This document shows positions 61,301-64,000 of a stretch of DNA of 64,000 nucleotides, piece after piece (the stretch's first letter is position 1; the number at the start of each line of letters is the position of its first letter). The DNA comes from Euglena gracilis (taxonomy: Eukaryota; Euglenida; Euglenophyceae; Euglenales), in assembly GCA_039621445.1 (NCBI GenBank), contig CP154957.1, forward strand, positions 862,504-926,503, written 5' to 3'. The notes under the pieces were generated by a model, which did not search any database, was not told the origin of the DNA, and was given only the letters and a program-made list of their open reading frames with translations. Made by a program: the position numbers and the translations under genes.

Positions 61301-64000
61301 AACAAATGTCTGAAACGTCAAATCCCTCAAATCCCTCAAATCAACATTTCAGTCAGAATACTATTTTCGGGGGAAGCGTTAAATAAACTGTTTCAGGATA
61401 TGTCGAGGTGCTGAGATAAAGAGGGTCACAATTCAATATCACAACATTAGTTCACATGGGAGCATCTGTTAACTCCCCTGTGGCGCCGGCTTGGGTGTCC
61501 ATCAGCTTCACGTCGTCGTCCTTGCGGTCCAGGGTCAGGTCCTCCACCCGGATGGGCCCCGCGCGCTGCCGCAGCAGCCAGCGGAGGTACTTGCCCGCCC
61601 GGCGGCGCTCCGGCAGCGTGCCGGCCATGAAGGCGAAGTCCCCGAGGTACTCGATGATGCACCGCCCACAGGCCACGCCGTGCCATATGCTGTGCCGTGC
61701 GCGCCGTGCCGCCGTGCCGTGCTGTGCCGCCGTGCCGTGCCGTGCCGTGCCGCCGTGCCGCTATTTTTGTGTGATGGATACGGGCCCTCCATCGGAGACA
61801 AAGCAAAGACGTGGCCTGGGCCTGAGGCTCGGGCCAACTTCTTCCTCTCCCCCAGCCCCTCCTTCCTGGGGCTGGCTGCAGAGAAATGAGGTGAGAGAAT
61901 GCTGTGAGCTGGGGACAAGGAACACGTCAGGTACTCGGGAAATGCAACACAGGAAAACACGCCAATAAATGAACCAAAACAGACACAAAAATGCAAATTT
62001 AACCCAACAAAAAAAGATAGTGTATATAAAAATGTATAAAAAAACCGTTGCCACTCCAGCCATAGGCTGTTAAACCTGGGGTGGGTGAAAAAAAGGGGAG
62101 CTGTCCGTGGTACCATCCTTGCCCAAGGCGTAGGAGAACTCGTCCCCACGGAAGCGGAAGGTGTCGGTGCCCCAGTAGCCGTCCTCCTGTCCTTCCCGAC
62201 CTCGAGGCAGCTTGGGAAAAGACTTCCACACTCAACCCCGACCTGGTTGGTGAAGGCAGAGGGTGCACAATTATCCAGGGGTTGGCAACAAGCCGAAAGT
62301 CTTTCACCAAAGGAGGGGGGTTGTTGGGCTAAATGGGTGGGGGGGGTGGTTGTTGGACATAAGTTCTGACCAAAAAGGTGTAGCTTTTTTGGGCAAGTGG
62401 CTTTTTTAATTATTTCTCCTGATCAACGAGTTTTGATTTCCACTTGATTTCCATTTGATTGCACGTTGACGGATATTTGGCTTTGGGGGCGCAAAAATGG
62501 GCCAGAAATAGGCAAAAATGGGTTGGAAAAGGGCTGGCCAGCTCAAAAAGTTCATTTTTTTCAAATTTTCAAAAAGTCCATTTTTTTTGGCAGTTTTTAA
62601 TTGTTTTTTTTTTTGGCAGTGTCAATTGGCAATTTTTGGGGTATTTTTTGCAGTTTTGATTGAATGGTAGGCTGTTATCCCCCATGTCTAACAACTGGAG
62701 GACAATTGGAGGTTTGGTCAATCTTTTCTTTCGACCGAAAAAACCCTTATGATATGACCTTTGACAGAGAGTTGGGCTTCTTTGCTGTCCTTCCTGTGTG
62801 GCTGACGCTGTCACTCACTCTCATGCTCCTTCGCTTGAATGCCCTTTGTGTACGTTCCGGGGCTCTTCCCTTCAACCGCAGACATCACCTTCAGCTCAGC
62901 GGCTCGGCGGTTGCGCTTCAACCCATAGACCTTCAGCAGAGCCCCCTGCGACGACTGCCGGTTGCCACCATGGAAGGAATCTTCCCTGTTAGTAAGAATA
63001 GCTTTGGGCCATAAAAAGGGATTTCCTTGACCAGCAGGATGGATGGGAGGGCTCCCACTGGAAAACAATTGTTTGGTGATAGTACGGACACCTTGGTGAT
63101 GGGTCAAATAATTGCCTGTGCTCTGACAGCAGAGGAAATCTATGCCGATAATTCTCATTGTAACTCCCAGACTTGAACAGCCCGAATACAAAACCTTCCC
63201 CAAAATAAGACCCCGGGTCTACTTTTTGAGTCCGTTACTGAAAATCCCAAGGAGGGGTCTTACTTTTGGGGGGTCATCTACTGTTTGGATTTTTGCTGAA
63301 TAATTCAACCGAAAAAACTCCCCGTGGGAGGGTCCAAAAAATAGGTCAAAAAGGGGCGATGTTTGGCAATGAGCAAAAAATGTCTCAGAAAATGCCAATT
63401 TTGACACATGCAACATGGGCAAAAATTGAAAAATGACAAAAAATCACCCATTCTGGGAGCATTTTCACAGTTTTGGGGGGGGTCTACTTTCGTATTTTCC
63501 CCGAAAATCCCGAGGGGGTTTCCTTTTTGGGGTCTAGTTTTGGATTTTGCTGAAAATCGGCGGGGGGGTCTTATTTTGGGGGTCTTATTTTTGGGGGGTC
63601 TTATTTGGGGGGGGGGGGTTACTCTCGAAGCAGCACAATCCAGTGGCATTGTTCTGCCATGCACCGATGAAAATCAGACAGACACGAGACATGGTAATAT
63701 GCAGCACTGTTCACGTCACAATCCGTTAATTCCAGGCAAGTTGGTGTCATCATTCTGATAAGAGTTGGCGCGCTGGAAATGAGTTTCGCAAAGTGTCACC
63801 CACACCCAGCATTTTGCAGCACCACTCCAGACCAAAAACAGTGCCCCAGACTGGTGACCCTGGGTCCGAGCTTCACGAAGTCGTCCTTGCGGGAGTCCTC
63901 CTTGCGGTCCATGAAGAGCATGAATGCCCCAGACATGTCCTCGATGCTGGTCAGCGTGGCGCGTTTCAGCCCTGTGACGTACCCGACGCAGTCCTGGCAG
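49294..64000 (-). CDS. KH-type RNA-binding protein with Arg/Asp/Ser-rich tail, 5'-partial
   Basis: Twelve minus-strand exons run from the window edge to a TAG at 49294-49296. The N-terminal part seen contains repeated KH-like modules: VGYVTGLKRATLTSIEDMSG, GTDTFRFRGDEFSYALGKDG with CIIEYLGDFAFMAGTLPERR and AGKYLRWLLRQ, and IVGHFMESKGHVLRAIEEET. These carry the KH hallmark of a glycine-rich loop before a helix, then a beta-strand. Linkers such as NRRAAELKVMSAVEGKSPG and DRRHAEYALHQAINDFE follow. Five further exons encode a tail of RDSRDR, RRDSPPRRRDS and SRSRDRRSRSRSP repeats, like SR splicing factors. I infer RNA binding in mRNA processing. Phases agree for most junctions; 61672 to 62114, 59442 to 59928, 56727 to 58894 and the end of 62889 remain uncertain. 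The 5' end is outside the window. Confidence 0.8.
49601..49990. repeat. Satellite-bearing TIR element between direct flank repeats
   Basis: Element 49631-49948 (ACCTACCCCC to GGGGGTAGGT, about four degenerate 43-base units) is bordered by TAATAAAACATAAATA at 49601 and again at 49951, each followed by ACCCCAAA and TACCTA. The second flank leads into another partial element (49985-50045). Confidence 0.7.
50657..50967. mobile_element. Diverged ACAATT TIR element
   Basis: It starts CGTACAATTTTTTACCAACC and ends CAGTGATTGTATGC, with GTCACTCCACTTTTCGG and CCAGTCAGTCACT units as in 32431 and 47192. Its hairpin is reduced to CCGGCGCCAGG. Confidence 0.65.
51033..51102 (-). CDS. KH gene exon: RD tail, part 5
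   Basis: After GATCTGGAG it reads DSRDRRDSRDRGRRNQATEP then HR, ending CGCCC|GTGTCT in phase 2. This donor is the one that brings the last exon into frame. Confidence 0.6.
51103..52276 (-). other. KH gene intron
   Basis: Poly-C/G DNA around 51280-51660, unique AT-rich DNA and a TTC microsatellite at 52138-52162. Nothing coding seen. Confidence 0.4.
52277..52405 (-). CDS. KH gene exon: RD tail, part 4
   Basis: It reads PDRRDSPPRRRDSRDRRDSR, DRGRDSRDRRDSPPRRRDS and then RDR after CTCCCGCCCAG. Two donors are possible: GGC|GTGGCC (phase 1, used here) or CAG|GTCACC at 52268. The unit RDSPPRRRDSRDR occurs twice, suggesting internal repeat growth. Confidence 0.7.
52833..53309. mobile_element. TIR element with CCATACATCTCT ends (copy 1)
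   Basis: The ends CCATACATCTCTTTAAGG and CCTTAGAGAGATGTATGG are inverted. Interior: GGCTGGCTAG units, CTGGACCCGAACCGGGGCGA, CCATTTTTGGCCACT and a TTTCGGCGCTTTGCGCCGAAA hairpin. It matches 54266-54733 along its length. Confidence 0.82.
53400..53762. mobile_element. TTTGTCCAATGAC TIR element, short form
   Basis: CCCTTTGTCCAATGACTGGT to GGTCGTTGGACATAGGGGGG. Interior like 30956-31331, with TTCTGGCGCTTTGTGCCGAA as the hairpin. Confidence 0.72.
53855..54020. repeat. CCATGG-GGTCGC(T/C)GGCGACC repeats
   Basis: GGCCATGGATTTTTTGGAGG and GGCCATGGCTTTTCGGTGGT each precede palindromic TCGCTGGCGACCA-type units. A looser copy is at 55755-55880. Confidence 0.55.
54266..54733. mobile_element. TIR element with CCATACATCTCT ends (copy 2)
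   Basis: Same ends and order as 52833-53309; the hairpin is TTTCGGCGCTTCGCGCCGAAA. A CAATTGCCCGGGG fragment follows immediately. Differences are mainly homopolymer length and scattered substitutions. Confidence 0.82.
56124..56207 (-). CDS. KH gene exon: RD tail, part 3
   Basis: It reads DRRDSRGRRDSRDRYDSRDR then RDSRNLG between TTTCTGGAG and GGCC|GTGGCG, phase 1 both ends. Confidence 0.72.
56565..56727 (-). CDS. KH gene exon: RS tail, part 2
   Basis: After CTGTGAAG it reads RSAPDRRRGYDDRDRDRGRS, RSRDRRSRSRSPAKLKYNDR and then RDSRDRYDQKAWQG, ending GGAG|GTTCTC in phase 1. SRSRSP and RSRSR are typical SR-protein phosphorylation-type repeats. Confidence 0.75.
57053..57620. mobile_element. TATGTCCAACGACC TIR element, long form (copy 2)
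   Basis: It is the near-twin of 41559-42141, in the same orientation. Left end CCCTATGTCCAACGACCGGT; the right end has GGTCGTTGGACATAGG with a truncated second unit. It carries the exon-like segment at 57332-57459 and the CCGGCGCTTCGCGCCC hairpin. Confidence 0.82.
57332..57459 (-). pseudogene. Second copy of the element-borne exon-like segment
   Basis: It matches 41856-41983 almost base for base and stays open (MFPLGSFVHYERSTGEIMLA). The copies differ within the exon at the last Met-Ile (Val-Thr here). It lies in an intron of the KH gene on the same strand as that gene, so it could be spliced in, but nothing shows this. Confidence 0.35.
58894..58972 (-). CDS. KH gene exon: RD/RS tail, part 1
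   Basis: It starts phase 1 after CATTGAAG and reads RSRDRYDDRNSERSYDRDYT. The right boundary is uncertain: GTTC at 58893 gives phase 2, GTCATT at 58868 gives phase 0, and the following exon starts in phase 0. Confidence 0.65.
59349..59442 (-). CDS. KH gene exon: helix after KH and start of charged tail
   Basis: It reads LDRRHAEYALHQAINDFESG then TSRRDDDRGIH, ending CACG|GTGCCC in phase 1, which the next exon completes to Asp. RRHAEYALHQAI resembles the closing KH helix. Confidence 0.75.
59928..60084 (-). CDS. KH gene exon: second KH module
   Basis: After CTCCCCACAG it reads AAIPQGIVGHFMESKGHVLR then AIEEETNTFLFMAREKDGAD and VLVLCG, phase 2 in, matching the previous exon. The donor is unclear. 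A GC donor at GGG|GCCGCC would join the next exon in phase 0; the GT at CGG|GTCGGG would not. Confidence 0.78.
60085..61455 (-). other. KH gene intron
   Basis: A poly-C/G element with TTCGGCACCTTCGGCGCCGA (60140-60365), an AAAT microsatellite (60688-60725) and a GCCTGCCTGGGCAGGC element (60835-61110). No exon. Confidence 0.5.
61456..61672 (-). CDS. KH gene exon: second half of KH module and acidic linker
   Basis: It reads CGRCIIEYLGDFAFMAGTLP, ERRRAGKYLRWLLRQRAGP and then DLTLDRKDDDVKLMD, ending at CCCAT|GTGAAC in phase 2. The left splice site is unclear because the exon abuts a GGCACGGC array (61683-61762); a few residues joining it to the previous exon are unaccounted for. Confidence 0.78.
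61683..61762. repeat. GCCGTGCC minisatellite
   Basis: About ten units of GCCGTGCC/GCCGTGCCGT directly upstream (minus strand) of KH exon 61456-61672. It obscures that exon's acceptor site and may itself be transcribed intron. Confidence 0.8.
62114..62186 (-). CDS. KH gene exon: first half of a KH module
   Basis: It reads DGYWGTDTFRFRGDEFSYAL then GKD, with donor GATG|GTACCA. The DEFSYALGKDG segment forms the KH loop and helix that should continue into a CIIEYLG strand encoded by the exon at 61456. Confidence 0.75.
62187..63858 (-). other. KH gene introns around exon 62889
   Basis: 62340-62700 has a TTGTTGGACATAAG family fragment and T-rich DNA. 63195-63620 carries GGGGTCTTATTTTGGGGG and its partner AAGACCCCGGGTCTAC in an interrupted inverted array. 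No exon besides 62889-62945. Confidence 0.45.
62889..62945 (-). CDS. KH gene exon: inter-module linker
   Basis: From GTCGTCGCAG it reads GALLKVYGLKRNRRAAELK, phase 0 in. The frame stays open as VMSAVEGKSPG up to a second donor at 62854 (GGAAC|GTACAC). That extension looks family-like, but only the AAG|GTGATG donor at 62889 joins the next exon in phase. Confidence 0.65.
63859..63999 (-). CDS. KH gene exon: KH-like module (cut by window edge)
   Basis: It reads CVGYVTGLKRATLTSIEDMS then GAFMLFMDRKEDSRKDDFVK and ends at AGG|GTCACC in phase 0. The VTGxxRxxLxxIEDxxGxFMLF pattern is KH-like. The acceptor lies beyond position 64000. Confidence 0.8.

Noticed and set aside
1-64000. Bacterial-type features (operons, defence islands, phage, IS elements) and tRNA or rRNA genes
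   Set aside because: No ribosome-binding-site-linked frames, transposase, integrase, tRNA cloverleaf or rRNA core sequence could be recognised; gene structure is spliceosomal.

Overview
This window looks like nuclear DNA of an intron-rich, repeat-rich unicellular eukaryote, probably an alga or other protist. It is not bacterial, viral or organellar. Short GC3-rich coding islands of 20 to 160 bases carry GT-AG (a few apparently GC-AG) splice sites and are separated by introns of 0.1 to 6 kb. Those introns are packed with short inverted-repeat elements, homopolymer C/G runs, AT arrays and telomere-like TTAGGG blocks. Long single ORFs are almost all spurious; genes had to be assembled by joining short islands whose splice sites and reading phases agree. 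The KH-repeat protein family on the right is one I associate with microalgal lineages such as pelagophytes and dinoflagellates, which is weak evidence for lineage.

Layout. (1) A plus-strand leucine-rich-repeat (LRR) gene runs from about 609 to at least 17322. Eleven exons were found, ten of them in two phase-compatible runs. Possible 3' exons lie at 23624-24128, ending in a stop codon. (2) A minus-strand tetraspanin gene converges on it, from the stop codon at 26169 to an exon at 35854. Six exons join in frame; the first transmembrane exon was not found. (3) At 37.0-37.8 kb two GC3-rich islands can be read on either strand. (4) A minus-strand candidate of unknown function occupies 41.8-46.3 kb. 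Five of its six exons chain in phase, and two lie inside terminal-inverted-repeat (TIR) elements. (5) A minus-strand gene for a KH-type RNA-binding protein with a long Arg/Asp/Ser-rich tail runs from the stop at 49294 past the right edge.

The rest is mobile and satellite DNA, mostly small non-autonomous TIR elements whose ends are poly-C/poly-G tracts. Many share an internal hairpin of the type GGCGCCTTCGGCGCC. Families recur two to four times each, including a 43-bp satellite that expands inside one TIR family, and a 560-bp element carrying exon-like sequence found both in the unknown gene and in a KH-gene intron. No transposase, tRNA, rRNA, CRISPR array, operon or bacterial defence system was seen. 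The genes look unrelated in function: a scaffold-type LRR protein, a membrane organiser and an RNA-binding protein.
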